64,000 nucleotides of DNA from Trematomus loennbergii (GCA_012861695.1 JAAOOA010000270.1:362501-426500); one strand, 5' to 3'; shown: positions 15,001 to 52,576, counted from the first letter of the stretch. Program-made: numbers and translations. Notes: generated by a model from the letters alone, not told the origin.

Positions 15001-17943
15001 CCCATTCTCTCTGCAGACCCATTCTCTCCGCAGACCCATTCTCTCCGCAGACCCATTCTCTCCGCAGACCCATTCTCTATGCAGACCCATTGTCTCTGCA
15101 GACCCATTCTCACAGCGTTTATCAACCTTTTTCTTACTCAATATCAAGCCACACTTATTGTTTTTACTTCGGCTGTGACTTTGTGTGTGCTCAGGATGAG
15201 TTTGGCTGTGTTTCGCTATGTATCCTAACAAGGAAACAACACCTCAGCGCGATTCACAACGTCCCGACCAATCAGAACACACTGTGCTCACAGGGAGGGG
15301 GGGGCTGGAGCTTTTGGAGCTACAACGAGCCGTTAAAGGCAGAGAGTGAAATTCAGTGAATACACGTAGTTTACAGAGATGCTGTTTGAGAAAACCAATG
15401 TGAGTTTGGAAAAATGCACATATAAATCTATTCTAGTAGACCTCAACAATGGAATTATGATCAGTGGAAATGGCCATGACACCTCTCCTTTAATGACATA
15501 AATGCAGGTTTGTTGAACTATTTAATCCCATTTTATTGGAAAAGAGGCAAACATCTCTATGGTCAATATCTCCAACCCTCAGCAACTCACACTATCACAA
15601 CTATCTAGATTAGAAAACAGCGGTACAGGGGCGAGGGGGAAACATGCACTTTAAATACTGGTATGAACTTTCATTTAAATCCCTTTAACTCCTTACTTTA
15701 TCATTCCTGTTGGGAAAATCCTGAATGTCCTCTTCCAATATCAGAGTACACATGATAACAAAGGTATCCCAACTGTAGCTGTGTACATGACAGGATGTAT
15801 GATTACCTAGAAGAACATCAGGACTGTTTGAGGCATATGATAGCTATGTGATTAACATGATGATTCAGCCTCTATGGAGATAGACATATGACAAGCATGC
15901 TCATTTCTGACGTGGAGCTAATCTGAAGTAAACATTGAATACTGCTTTCTATTCCTCCATCTTGTGACTGTGTAACTCCCTCTCTTGGATATCAGCATGT
16001 GAAGGACACTGTTCAGGAACTAGTTGATGCTCTGTATGTGATGACTACTTCCATTCTGGAGAGGATCAGAAATACATGGATCCTGAGATTGAAGCTCAAG
16101 CAGTGAGATTTTCTAACAATTCCTTTGGATCATCCTTCACTTTTTATAATGTAGCCTTCACAGCAGTATACAAGTTCACAGAAAAACCTCTCACTTGTTC
16201 TTGAAGACCTGCAGTCCTCGGACGAGCCCCTCCAGACACAGCAGGTCGTAGCGGTTAGCGGGAACATCGATCTTATACAGGATGACGTCAGACGCTCCCG
16301 AAGCCTTGGAGTCGCCCTGCTCTCGGCTGATTATCTCCTTCTCTGAGGTCTGGAGCGGGGCAGAGCAGAGTTCACGGGTTTACAGCTGCAAATACTGATT
16401 ATTTCCAACATGGATTCATCTAATGATAGTTTAGTTTCAGTTCATGGATGATTGTTGAGTCTTTGAACTGTGAAAAAATGCCATGTACAACTCCAAAAGT
16501 CTATTTTTGGAGCAAACATCCCAATAATATATTGACATATAATGTTTACAAATTGGTAAATGGCAGATATCGTCTCATTTGAAAGGCTAAAATCTGAGAA
16601 TACATCAGTTGTTTTGGTAACATTTACAAATAAGGACTGATGACGCAAAGTGGAGAGAATAGGAATAATGACTGCAATCATTAACATAAAAAAAAATACA
16701 AAAAAGTATTTAACCACTTAAAATGTGTTATTAAAGTGTGTATTAAAGTGGATTTTAATACGTGATTTAAAAGAGGTTACAGATTCTAAAGCATGATATA
16801 TTCAGGGTTCATACACTTTTTCACCAATGATTTTCAATGACTTCTCCATGACCTTTACCTAATTTTCCATGACCAAAAAAAATGACTCTTTCTCAGCAGT
16901 ACCACTGAAAATTGTTTATTTTAACATGGAACAGGAAAATAAGGTCTGCATATGAAACATGTCGTGCCTATCTAAAACAAATCCAATAGTAGGCTTACTA
17001 GCTTCTACAGGCTAAAGCAACTAAAATCTCTCACCAGCAAAATACCTCGTCAGTTAAATGCCATTTTACGTTTCATTACTATACGATACAGTATTTATTA
17101 TCATTATAGTATTACTATTTCGGCGATTAGCTAACATATAAATTATATTTGACTTTAGTTAAATTCCCATGACTTTTCCAAAACTTTGGGAAAAATATTG
17201 TTTTCCATAACTTTTCCAGGGCCTGGAATTAGCATTTTGAATTTCAATGACTTTTCCAGGTTTGTAATGACCGTATGAACCCTGTGTATTGTATTGTTGT
17301 TCCTTCTGCAAAACAAATTCAAAATGTGTTGATTTACTCATCTTGGACGCTAGTTTTTAGGCTTCAAAAAGCAACACAAACTTAAATGCAAACAGTGTTT
17401 TGATCTTTTTCATTACAGTTCACTCACAATTTCATCCAGCTCCAGCCCATACTCAAAGCACAGCTCGTCAAACTCTACATCAGCTGTAACAACAAAACAA
17501 ACACTTCATTCATAAAACATTTAAATAAAACAGCAGGCTGCTCAGATGTAAATGACAGGTGGAGGAAATGATGCAATCACGTTGTCATCAAACATGCATG
17601 TCAAATATCGAACGAACACTACTTTCTTGATGACATTAATATACACAGGCATAAGTTCGCATTCACGTTTATATTTGGCATTCATTCCCTTTTAAAATTG
17701 TACTTGTTCATTTAAAACGCTTGTAGTAAAGTCAGAGAACGCTAAAGTTAGCCGTTTGTTGCTAACATCAGGCTAATGATTTCATGCAAAACTCTGAGTT
17801 GCTCGGTCTTTTAAAAGCCAAAATGACATTAAATAACAGGCAGATACGTGTCCCATTACTTGAATATGTATTACACCTGACTTACTGTATGTTTTGCCCA
17901 AAGCTTTGAACAAGAGATCCCTCTTTACTCCGACAGTCGGCAT
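1..17943 (-). CDS. FARSB: Phenylalanyl-tRNA synthetase beta subunit, 15 exons, 3' end off window
   Basis: Beta subunit of the cytosolic alpha2-beta2 enzyme that charges tRNA-Phe. Coding exons on the minus strand, 5' to 3': 17886-17943, 17428-17483, 16195-16349, 13996-14068, 13479-13594, 12870-13020, 11329-11437, 9448-9518, 9302-9363, 7761-7811, 7608-7669, 5538-5744, 3136-3216, 1010-1102, 149-266. Each has AG/GT borders and phases that join. The protein starts [12 protein letters not shown] and carries family landmarks: [104 protein letters not shown] and [20 protein letters not shown]. About 488 of an expected ~590 codons are present; the final exons lie left of base 1. Exons 10 and 12 each appear to lack one base. 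Identification is from remembered family sequence and is very secure. Confidence 0.96.
880..966 (+). mobile_element. Truncated TTAA-type (T2/Kolobok-like) MITE end
   Basis: One terminus only of the MITE family described at 3572-4067. It shares the CACCGGGGACACAT block and the TGCATGATAGGTCCCCTTTAA end. It lies about 40 bp downstream (in transcript sense) of the FARSB exon 14 donor. Confidence 0.75.
2212..2390 (-). mobile_element. tRNA-derived SINE, reverse orientation
   Basis: Reading the minus strand, the sequence has a tRNA-like A box (GGTGTGGCTCAGTGGCGTAG), then a tail with GGATAAAAGCGTCTAACATC. The same tail occurs in the SINE at 7908-8105. This is a fish tRNA-headed SINE family. Confidence 0.7.
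2520..2850. repeat. Local direct duplication in a FARSB intron
   Basis: A block of about 60 bp beginning TTCAATAGTGTTT and ending CTACTGTATAT occurs at about 2520-2585 and again at about 2790-2850 with few differences. A neighbouring segment at about 2590-2653 recurs inverted at 13041-13099. These are non-coding intronic repeats of unknown family. Confidence 0.6.
3572..4067 (+). mobile_element. TTAA-flanked MITE copy 1 (T2/Kolobok-like)
   Basis: An element of about 496 bp with inverted ends TTAAAGTGGACCTATCATGC and GCATGATAGGTCCCCTTTAA, the TTAA being the presumed target duplication. T2-family MITEs (Kolobok superfamily) are known for TTAA targets and TTAAAGGRR-type ends, which fits. Near-full-length copies recur at 8757-9294, 10486-10972, 18372-19340 and 61549-62033. 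Short open frames inside are not genes. Confidence 0.85.
4200..5260. repeat. Unclassified interspersed repeat with internal direct repeats
   Basis: A block of about 60 bp beginning AACACTAACGAAACAATTC occurs at about 4198-4262 and again at about 5152-5215, each followed by a similar segment ending in a CGCCCACxCCTTCCC motif. Part of the interior (about 4400-4600) matches 22620-22860 in the opposite orientation. No coding capacity was recognised. Confidence 0.55.
5538..5744 (-). CDS. FARSB: FARSB exon 12, apparent 1-base deletion in a G/C run
   Basis: This exon encodes part of the B5-like region. It reads [22 protein letters not shown] in one frame and [20 protein letters not shown] onward in another. 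The switch falls at the CCCC run at 5681-5685. Both halves are strongly conserved in the family, so a lost base in a homopolymer is the simplest reading. The acceptor and donor are canonical. Confidence 0.88.
6311..7345 (+). mobile_element. Composite of older TE fragments enclosing a hAT element
   Basis: Starts CAGGGTTTCCCACACATAG, a terminus common in fish hAT elements, interrupted by the insertion at 6416-7137. Downstream at about 7285-7345, and also at about 6180-6230, are LINE-type 3' ends resembling CAATAAACCTGATTCTGATC. Boundaries are approximate. Confidence 0.5.
6416..7137 (+). mobile_element. Non-autonomous hAT element (722 bp) with target duplication
   Basis: Inverted termini CAGTGGCGAGCCGT and CGGCTCGCCACTG. 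The flanks are CTGTTGTC at 6408-6415 and ATGTTGTC at 7138-7145, an 8-bp duplication with one mismatch, as expected for hAT. No transposase reading frame is seen. The CAGTGGCG terminus is shared with the element at 19818-22155. Confidence 0.85.
7761..7811 (-). CDS. FARSB: FARSB exon 10, apparent 1-base deletion
   Basis: The exon opens [11 protein letters not shown] in frame. Its last third matches the family (a segment ending in YP, before ELAYRKE of the next exon) only if one base is missing near 7774-7779, beside short A and C runs. The splice borders are intact. The exon is 51 bp; 52 bp would keep phase with exon 11. Confidence 0.85.
7908..8105 (+). mobile_element. tRNA-derived SINE
   Basis: The tRNA-like head has A-box TGGCTCAGTGGATAAG and B-box GTTCGAGTCCC about 45 bases apart. 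A tRNA-unrelated body follows, then a tail with GGATAAAAAGCGTCTAAC. It is a SINE rather than a tRNA gene, because no proper acceptor stem pairs and the body continues about 130 bp past the head. Confidence 0.82.
8189..8360 (+). mobile_element. Second tRNA-derived SINE, different family
   Basis: Head with A-box TGGTCTAATGGATAGTGAGG and B-box GAGTTCAAATCCC, then a body with TGCCCTTGAGTAAGGCACTTA and a tail GATAAAGCGTCAGCTAAATG. It lies about 85 bp downstream of the first SINE in the same FARSB intron. Confidence 0.8.
8757..9294 (+). mobile_element. TTAA-flanked MITE copy abutting the FARSB exon 9 donor
   Basis: Ends TTAAAGGGGACCTATCATGC and GCATGATAGGTCCCCTTTAA, about 538 bp. The right TTAA (9291-9294) is one base from the FARSB exon 9 donor hexamer (GTAAGT on the minus strand, 9296-9301). 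The interior is diverged from the other copies. Confidence 0.83.
10011..11170 (+). mobile_element. Non-autonomous hAT element with perfect 8-bp duplication, BED-finger remnant and nested MITE
   Basis: Termini TAAGGATGCTCCGATCG and CGATCGGAGCATCCCTA are flanked on both sides by ATATTTAT (10003-10010, 11171-11178). Inside, about 10144-10220 encodes [18 protein letters not shown], which resembles the start of a hAT BED zinc finger, and then breaks. A TTAA-type MITE (10486-10972) is nested within it. The element lies in the FARSB intron between exons 7 and 8. Confidence 0.9.
10486..10972 (+). mobile_element. TTAA-flanked MITE copy 2, nested in a hAT
   Basis: 487 bp, with the same ends as copy 1 and nearly identical to it through most of its length. 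Close similarity to 3572-4067 and 61549-62033 suggests fairly recent spread. Confidence 0.88.
11599..11962 (+). repeat. Intronic repeat module, copy A
   Basis: A block of about 360 bp beginning CTGTTGGGAAAATACTGAAT and ending GGAGAGGATCAGAAAT. It is repeated almost base for base at 15709-16075, and a shortened copy spans about 12265-12825 interrupted by a MITE. It is non-coding in all frames inspected. Confidence 0.8.
11962..12260 (+). repeat. Degenerate AAAAGTGAGAATTTTGAG satellite
   Basis: Tandem imperfect units of about 18-20 bp around AAAAGTCAGAATTTTGAG run for about 300 bp between repeat-module copies A and B. Confidence 0.75.
12371..12763 (+). mobile_element. MITE with GGGTGTTTCTCAATCGC termini
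   Basis: 393 bp with inverted ends GGGTGTTTCTCAATCGC and GCGATTGAGAAACACCC. It interrupts a repeat module whose uninterrupted version is at 16018-16045. Comparison shows TGT duplicated on both sides, a 3-bp target duplication. Three-base duplications suggest a PIF/Harbinger-like origin. A full second copy in reverse orientation is at 39933-40324. Confidence 0.87.
14705..14756. repeat. Perfect 21-bp inverted repeat (hairpin)
   Basis: Arms at 14705-14725 and 14736-14756 are exact reverse complements, including CGTTCCGGGTACGGC, with a 10-base loop. It sits inside a TTAA-type element. Confidence 0.92.
14920..15107 (+). repeat. 17-bp minisatellite, about 11 units
   Basis: Head-to-tail units of TCTCTCTGCAGACCCAT with few substitutions (CTCCGCAG variants near 15026-15062). 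Because 17 is not a multiple of three, all frames stay open through the repeat. Confidence 0.93.
15709..16101 (+). repeat. Intronic repeat module, copy C (uninterrupted)
   Basis: Near-identical to 11599-11962 and extending further to GAAGCTCAAG, as does the MITE-split copy near 12825. It gives the empty site for the MITE at 12371-12763. Confidence 0.82.
16803..17284 (+). mobile_element. MITE with CAGGGTTCATAC termini
   Basis: Ends CAGGGTTCATACAC and CGTATGAACCCTG, 482 bp, in the FARSB intron between exons 2 and 3. The interior repeats AATGACTTTTCCA-like strings near both ends. No clear target duplication was found; the terminus type is common in fish hAT-derived MITEs. Confidence 0.7.
17886..17943 (-). 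CDS. FARSB: FARSB exon 1 with start codon
   Basis: The ATG is read from 17943 down. It encodes [19 protein letters not shown] and ends in a GTAAGT donor. The start is chosen because it aligns with the conserved MPTVxVKRDLLF start of vertebrate FARSB. The DNA just upstream (17944-18020) is GC-rich and probably holds the 5' UTR and promoter, but no TATA box is evident. Confidence 0.93.
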
Positions 17944-18049
17944 GTTGAGATGCTAATCCTGCTTAGCACAGGGGAAAGGAAGGACCCCGCCAGCCGGCTG
18001 CAGCTGTCCGGAGAGGTGCCTGACTGAAATACACTTACTTAATTACTAG

Positions 18050-18290
18050 AAATTACATCCAGTTCTTGAGAAATGTATTTACAGAAATGGGAGAAGTACT
18101 CAGATCTTGTACTTCAGTAAAAGTAGAAGTACTCAGATCTTGAGTAAAAGTAGAAGTATTCAGATTGTACTTGAGTAACAGTAGAAGTAGAGTGTAGGAA
18201 TACTCTGTTACAGTAAAAGTCCTGCATTCAAAATGTTCCTCAAGTAAAAGTAGTAGTAGTAGTATTTGTGCAGATTGGTCCATTTCAGAA
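18050..18290. repeat. AAAAGTAGAAGTACT-rich dispersed fish repeat
   Basis: Multiple AGTAAAAGTAGAAGTACTCAGAT-like strings, just upstream of the FARSB start. Similar tracts occur at 61430-61545 and 63060-63190, and more weakly at 23790-23880. Confidence 0.6.
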
Positions 18291-18371
18291 TAATATATAT
18301 GATATGTTTTATAATGATTGATAATTAAAGTGTTATCAAAGCTGGTAAAGGTGCAGCTAGGGGCGTGCTAC

Positions 18372-19340
18372 TTAAAGGGGACCTATCATGCAAAATGCAC
18401 TTTTGTACGTCTTTTATACATAAATATGTGTCCCCGGTGTTCCAGGGAACTCACCAAGTGTCAGAAAACACAACCCTCTCTATTTTCCTCCATACCCAAA
18501 TCTCAAAAAAGGGGCTGCAACGGATCTGATACAGACTGATCCAGATTTGAACACTTATATGACGTCACAGAAGTGGCGCTACGGCTATTGGGCCAACTCT
18601 CCACCTATCAGGGGAATGTGGGGTTGGGCCACGGCCGGCCATTGCCGCTCGAAAGCGCTGGAGACGCTGTAGTACATATGCCAGGCCTGTAAGTGACGCT
18701 GTAGTCTGCCACAAAGCGAAGACTTCCCGCCCATAGTTACCATGGTTACCCTTCTGTTTATTCTCCGCTGTGGCTTTTTTTCTCCCTCCCCGAGGCAAGC
18801 GTTTGCTCCCGCTGCTTTAATTCAATGCAATCCCTCCCCGTCGAGGCAAGCACTGTAATTCTCTCCGGTTAGTCCACCAGCAGATGACAAACACCCACCT
18901 CTCTGCCTCTTCCAAGGAACGAGGGGACCGTGCGGCAGAGTTTCAGTTTCAGTTACTTTCGCCGGTCAAGATGTCCGTTAAAGTTTAAATCTTCCGGACA
19001 AAATTAGAAAAGTGCCGGTCAAAGGTCTTCTTTGTTATTTATTGAGCTTTAAAACAAATGAATAACGACTCTATATAATAAAACACGGAGGACGGAGATC
19101 TTTTTCTCCCCCTCTTCTGACAGCCCAGCAGCTGATCAGAGCACGGCTCACCTCTCCTGCAGGGGGGCGTGGTCAGCAGAATCAGACCCGTAGACAGCAA
19201 ACAACACATAGAACGAAATGAGGCATGGCTAAAATGCATGATCTGTTTGGTATTTTGAAAACAGAAACGTATAAATATACCTTATATAGGTATGGCCCTA
19301 CAATATATCATTTAAATATAGCATGATAGGTCCACTTTAA
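18372..19340 (+). mobile_element. TTAA-flanked MITE, long variant (969 bp)
   Basis: Ends TTAAAGGGGACCTATCATGC and GCATGATAGGTCCACTTTAA. It has about 480 bp more interior than the short copies (about 18700-19190). Part of that extra interior (about 18960-19080) recurs at 38565-38690, so the short copies may be internal deletion derivatives. No transposase frame is visible. Confidence 0.83.
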
Positions 19341-19344
19341 TGTT

Positions 19345-19745
19345 CTAAAATTGTTTGGGCCCCCGTGGTGAGGGTGTTTAGGGTGGCCAATAGGGTGGCC
19401 AGGTTTCCACCCCGCAGCTCCGCCACTGCAGCTGCTGTCCCCTGGGGGGCCCCGTACTGCTGATGATGGTGTCTGATTGACACTCCCGGGTCCTCACGTA
19501 CTGTGGACGGTTGTTGAGGTAGTCCAGGATCCAGGAGGTGAGGTGGTGATCCACCCCCGAGAGCTGCAGCTTGTCCCCCAGGAACGGGGGCTGGATGGTG
19601 TTTGAAGGCACTGGAGAAATCAAAGTACATGATCCTCACAGAGCCCCCAGCCTTCTCCAGGTGGGAGAGGGACCTCTGCAGCAGGATGACGGCGTCATCC
19701 ACCCCGATGGCAGGCTGGTAGGCGAACTGCAGCGGGTCCATTGAT
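19345..19745 (-). pseudogene. LINE reverse-transcriptase fragment
   Basis: On the minus strand, DPLQFAYQPAIGVDDAVI, then YFDFSSAF and GVDHHLTSWILDYLNNRPQYV in shifted frames, then STGPPRG. These are fingers/palm segments of a CR1/L2-group non-LTR RT, dead through frameshifts. The fragment stops where the fragment at 51930-52576 begins, so both derive from the same LINE family. Confidence 0.85.
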
Positions 19746-19817
19746 GGTCTTACAAGGGGCCGGAGGTCTCCAAGGACATCAAGTTTACTGGTATTCCACT
19801 GTGAAATAGCCTAGGAG

Positions 19818-22155
19818 CAGTGGCGGCCGGCCCATAGGGGCGCTAGGGGCGCCCCCCCCCTCTTCCCACATTAAAAATTAAAAAAATATTATTTAAAAAA
19901 TATATTTTTTATTTTTATTTTTATTTTTAATAAACAAGGTAAATATTATATAATTGGTATCAGTAAAATGTATAATCTACAATAAAATCTCGTTTAAAAT
20001 TGTGTTACAATGTCTAAAGTCACCAGAGAACTCGCCGACACGACAGTTCCATCGACGAGTTCTCCTGCGTCTTGGCCATGTGTCGCACTGGAACACACCG
20101 CAAAGACTTCAGCCGAGCACGTACGAACTGCGCATGCGTGAGTGGCAATAACTCTCCTCACCAGCAGGCGGCGGTAGTGTGTATTCGTCATTCAAAATAG
20201 GCAACAACCGGAAGACAGAGAAGAAGAACAGACTGATATAAACAAACAAATAGCGTGTGCGTTCCATTTTCACTCTCGTCCATCGAAAACATGTTTGAGA
20301 ATATAAAAATACATGAATGATGAAATGAGCACATAAAGTGCAGACATACTATCAAATCACAGTTAATAGACCTGCATCTGATGATCGCAGTGTTCTGGCG
20401 GGTGTGTAGTTTATTGAGTCAGCAATGTAGTAATGTAATAATGGCCACTTCTTGCTAAATTTACATTTCCATGTGAAGCTTTTATCCGAGGCGACTCACA
20501 ATAGGTAATGAACAGCAGTAGACAGTATCTCATTTACTTAGACACTGTACTTAAGGACAATGTTGAGGTACTTGAGACTAATCCTGCAACTTTATACTGA
20601 CAAATAAACCGATGAGATGAAAAACCGGACTTGACCAAACAAATCACGGAGCTCTCAGCAGAGGACAGCCGGGGACGCTCCCGCCGATATCAGAGATGTC
20701 CCTGCTATGTGTGGGAGGTAAGAGAGGACATTTAAGGGCTATGTTTGATGTCTTTAAGTATCACCTGCTTGGGTTTAGCTGCTGTCCTGTGCCTTCTTAA
20801 ATCGTTTGTTTACGTCCCTCACTTCCGTTTCGCTTCTCATTTGCTAGCTGAACAGCTGATCAGAGTGGTTTCTTGGCCCGATAGCTTGTGTCCGTATTTT
20901 GGCCGATTGTGTCGACCGTGAAAGGCCAAATAAGGCGTGTCAGGCCGAGGGTTCGGGACACACCAAATTGACTTTGGGCGACAAGGAACGCGTTGTCGCC
21001 AGACAACCGAAGACGGCCGAATACGGCCTGGTGTGTCAGGGCCTTTACTCCCTCTAGCGCCCAGACGAGAGGGCAGCAAGTGCAGCAGAAGCCAACTGTT
21101 GCTATCTTTAAACTATGCCGCCGAAACATAATTTCAGCCAATCAGCGTCGTCAAATCTGATGGTCACAGGGCTCCTACGTGAGCGCCCGGTGTGCAGTCT
21201 GTGAGTTGTTTGGACTCGTATCCAAGGAGACAAAACAGGAAGCTGTCATACACTCTGGAAGCTACCATTAGCAGCTAATGAAAACTCCGTTTTTGACATA
21301 AAAATGGAATTATGGATCATCAATCATTTTTCAAAGTGACAGACACATTGGATTAACCTATGGATTAACCTTCAGCTGCGTTTTTCTCGTTTTTGATCAG
21401 AATTGTTATTCTGCAAAAGGTGAGCATATCTCCGTGTTTTGCTACCTAAAGCTACGTCGTGTGATGTCTGTATTTGCTTCCCCTGTCGCGAGTTCTGATC
21501 GCTCAGTGATGATACTTATATTTCTAGAATATGTGGAATCTCAGCTTGTAAACTTGTTTGTGCATATCCCATAAGTATATCGATTGATTTATACCTAGAG
21601 TGCGTTAGCATTTTTTCGCTCAGGCTCATTTAGACGCTTCTTGTGAGACTTGTGTTTTGTTTCGGTAAACATGGTTCATATCATCAGTTAGATGCGTTCC
21701 TCTGAGTAGGACACATGAATAGTTTATTACATTTTAAGAAGCCCTGAGACACAGTTTCGTGAGAAAAAAAACGGGGAAAAAAGCCCTTAACAGGTTAAAT
21801 GGGAATTAAATCAGTGTTCCCAAAGCCCCGGTGTTCTGCAGTTTGTGTGGGCCGACTGTACTGTTGCACAGTTTATGCTGTAGAAACTATGTCCAGGACA
21901 AGGTGTTTGGAAGTTTTGGAAGATTCATAGCTAACCACACTGAAGTTATGGAGGTATTGATCAGTCTTCTCATATTTTTAAGCCTCAAATTGTCCTCCCC
22001 CCCCCCACCCCCCCTCTAACATCACCAGAAGTCATAATTTAAGGGGTCTTTTCTCCAAAACATTTACCGGGAGAGCATCCCACCGGACCCCCCTAGTATT
22101 GTTTGATCACCATTTCCACAGCCCCACCTAAAATATTTTCCACCAGCCGCCACTG
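19818..22155 (+). mobile_element. Large non-autonomous hAT element, perfect 8-bp duplication
   Basis: Termini CAGTGGCGGCCGG and CCAGCCGCCACTG, flanked by CCTAGGAG on both sides (19810-19817 and 22156-22163). 2338 bp, no transposase frame. The interior includes an SINE-like tail near 20467-20520 and an inserted element near 20870-21050 ending GGTGTGTCAGGGCC. The terminus is related to the element at 6416-7137. Confidence 0.92.
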
Positions 22156-22163
22156 CCTAGGAG

Positions 22164-23560
22164 AAATAAATCCACAAAGATAGATTTGTTTTCCACTCAG
22201 TGGGAACATGAGGGAACCCTCTATAGAGCCATTGGTAATAATATTTCATTCATACATACTGTAGCCTACGCTATCAGATTTGTGCAGGGGACAGTTTTAG
22301 ATAATCAAGATAAGTATTAGGGAATGCTTCTTCCACTTATTAAGAACATAATGTGAGCCTTTTGTTTCTATAAAACACTTTAAGAGGCTACAGACTTTAA
22401 TTATTTCAGTATTTTAAATATAAGGCCGTTATTTAATATATGTAATACTAGGTTAGCAATAGTGTCCCTAACAGAGCAGCTATTAAAAGCCCGTCACCAT
22501 GGCAACACGCCAGACCTGGCTGGTAGTCCTCTGGTGAGTGAGAGATAAATCTATAAATGTTAATATAAAGTCGATTAAGTTAAGACAGAGAAAGTAATTA
22601 CATTGACATTCAGAGTAATTATTGATATGTTCTGAGTAGCCCTTATTTCAATCATTAGGGTCTAAATGTGTTAAATGCACTAAAAGCTGAATCCAGAGTT
22701 ATTTTCTCTCTCCATTCATCTGACTGACACAGAGCGGGAGATCAGAGGCGGGGCTTAAGGTAAACTCAACTGCGCATGCTCTGTGGGCCCACATCCGGGT
22801 ACTTTCAGAGTCTACAGTCGCTCCACTTTGGGCTTCAAGCGCCACTGAATAACTCATAGGAATGTATAGAAGAGTATCCAGTTCACTTATTCATCCTCTT
22901 ACATCCATGAGTGTGTTAGATAGCTAGCTAGCTTGTTAAATTAATAGCTAATGTTCACTAGCTAATTTAAGGTACATTTATTTCGGTCTCTAGGTTAACT
23001 TGTTCGTTTATATTTGAACTCTGTGGACATTTTTTCTGGCTTTCTGGCAGTGAGTTACTATAACATTTTTGCATGTGCTTTAGTTTGGAGTTAAACGCAT
23101 TAAATATGATATGCTGCAGTGCTTTGTAGTTCCTCATAGAGCAGAAATCTACACCAAGAGACACTGCAGTTATTTGATGTCCTTATATGAGGTTTCAGGA
23201 CATTTTCATCCTGTCACTAACATTAGAGTGTGGGAGTGATGGGGCTACAGAGGGTGAATATAAGTACTATGTTCTATAGAGTGGTGCAGTGATGATGCAT
23301 TTGTGTTGACCCAGGAGTTAACTTCACAAGGGGTCCATTGACAAAAAGCAAATGCAATTTCTCCATGTGATTTTGGATTATTGCAAAAAATAATTTATGT
23401 TGCAAATACGTTTAGCATAGTTTCTGATACTTAAACGTTTTGTTAGCGAATCATCTCCACATATTAACACCACTTTATGATTGCAGACCTTCACACCTGG
23501 GACACAACCTGCTCCAACCTCTCCCCTCTGGCATGGTTACTGAAAATAGTAACTATACCA
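22164..23560. other. Intergenic stretch with old repeat fragments
   Basis: No gene seen. About 22620-22860 matches 4400-4600 inverted (a shared unclassified repeat). The rest is AT-rich with no recognisable coding segment. Confidence 0.5.
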
Positions 23561-23584
23561 GTGTTGTAGTCAAGTCACCAATTC

Positions 23585-23775
23585 ACGAGTCCATGTCCAA
23601 GTCATCGTACGCCAGAATTCACGAGTCCGAATCCGAGTCCGAGTCCAAGTCATCGTGCTCGAGAATTCACGAGTCCAAGTCCGAGTCGCGTCAATCAGTG
23701 CGCGAGTCCGAGTCGAGTCACGAGTCCGAAAATCGAGACTGGAGTCCGACTCGAGTCCGAGTCCAGGACTCGAGT
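23585..23775 (+). repeat. GAGTCC hexamer satellite
   Basis: Imperfect tandem GAGTCC/GAGTCG units embedded in the dispersed AAGTACT-type repeat. The open frames across it (SESESES type) reflect the repeat, not a protein. Confidence 0.85.
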
Positions 23776-24589
23776 ACTCCATCTCTGCTAAGTACTGATA
23801 CTCAAGTTCTGTACTTTAGTCCAAATTCAAGGTATCAGCTGTACACTTCTTCACTACATCTCAGAGGTAATTATTTCACTTTTTACCCGACTACTTGTCT
23901 GACAGCTTTAGTTACTTTAAGATTACAGATGTTCTTCCCCCTCCTGTCCAGTGATAACCATATCTCCAGATGATTTTAAATGTTTACGATGAACTAGGAT
24001 CCAGTATTTATTTATGTGTTGAGGCAGTTCTCCTCCTTAAGCTATATGCCTTTAAAAAGCCTCTTGGATCATCTTGAAAATGCACCGTCACAAAGCTGAA
24101 AACAGGCTGTGTTTCTGAAAAACTCGTGAAAAGTTGACTTTTTAAAGATACGTGGTTATCACAGGACAAAGCTACACACATATATTGATCTCATAGAATC
24201 TGCAGCAATGCATTGCAAACCAAGAGTATATAAAGGAGTTCAAATAATCTACACTATGCAATTTGTGCATTCATGCAGCAGTAATATTATTCCTCAAACA
24301 AGTATAATATGGAACAATATATTGCACAGTTAACACTAGAGTACCCAAAACAACCTCACAAGTAAGGTTTTGAATGCAGGGTGTTTATTGATTTGTGTTC
24401 ACTTTGTGGTATTATAATTTGTACTTGGTTGTTTTAGCTGCTTGTCTATTTTCTAACTTTCTTGTACATGTTTTTGGAGCTGTCTTACTGTGAGAGCAAT
24501 TTAAAAGAATCCCTGTTTGTACCTGTCCACGTGATGAGGCTGGTTATGAAACAAAGGGAGGAGCTACAGACAGGAAGGATGTTGAAAGT

Positions 24590-51793
<27,204 letters not shown>

Positions 51794-51929
51794 GGCTAAA
51801 CCTTGTGGAGTGTGTGGACAGTTGAAGTCTAGTCCTCTGTTTTGTTACCTGTACATTTTTCCCCTTGTCCTTGAAGGTAACACAGATTCTGAGCAAAGGC
51901 TACTTTCCTTCTCTCTTTTCTCCTGGACT

Positions 51930-52576
51930 CCCTCCTGAGAGCAGCTACCCGTATTGGCCTATCTTGTCTCCCACCTCCTCCACAGTGAGGACTCCTGTCT
52001 CCCCTCCACAGTGTCCAGAGGACTCACCAGGACAGAGCTTCCTTACCAGTCTGTTCAGCCGAGATGCTGCTGCCCCAGCAGGCCACACCATAGCAAATGG
52101 CTGATGCCAAAACAGTCATAAAATGTCTGAAGGAGTGACCCCTGCACCCGAAAGACCTCAGTCTCCTCAGCAGAAAGAGTCTGCTCTGTCCCTTCTTGTA
52201 CAGAGCAGCAGAATGATCAGTCCAGTTTATTGTTCAGATGAACACCCAGGTATTTGTAAGATTTCACAATCTCAATGTCGGCTCCCTGGATGTTCACTGG
52301 TGTCGGGGGGGAGTGTTGGCGCCGTCTGAAATCCACCACCAGCTCCTTGGTCTTCCCTGCGTTGAGCTGGAGGAGGTTCCTCTGGCACCAGAGGGTGAAG
52401 TCCTGCGTCAGTTCTCTGTACTCCCTGTCGTCCTCGTTGGAGATGAGGCCAATGATGGCGGAGTCGTCAGAGAACTTCTGCAGGTGACAGGTTGCAGTGT
52501 TGTGGGTGAAGGCTGCAGAGTAGAGGGTGAAGAGAAACGGTCCAGCACCGTCCCCTGGGGGGCCCCCGTACTGCTT
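51930..52576 (-). pseudogene. LINE reverse-transcriptase fragment, C-terminal part
   Basis: On the minus strand, STGAPQGTVL, then in shifted frames DDSAIIGLISNEDD, LNAGKTKELVVDFRR and YKYLGVHL, the thumb-side RT motifs of the same LINE as 19345-19745. It lies in the opposite orientation just past the NLR CARD. Confidence 0.85.

Larger units (their letters stand above)
14517..15493 (+). mobile_element. Second TTAA-type element family with hairpin and minisatellite
   Basis: Ends TTAAAGGAGAGGTGTCATG and CATGACACCTCTCCTTTAA, about 977 bp. These share the TTAAAGGRR-like start and TTAA target with the family at 3572 but differ internally. Inside are a 21-bp perfect hairpin (14705-14756) and an 11-copy 17-bp minisatellite (14920-15107). 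The open frames across the satellite are artefacts of the repeat. Confidence 0.83.

Noticed and set aside
14780..15231. Repetitive [17 protein letters not shown] proteins
   Set aside because: A 17-bp repeat leaves all frames open. There is no start context or splice evidence, and it lies inside a mobile element.
23440..23973. 177-codon Ser-Glu-rich frame
   Set aside because: Created by the GAGTCC satellite and flanking dispersed repeat.
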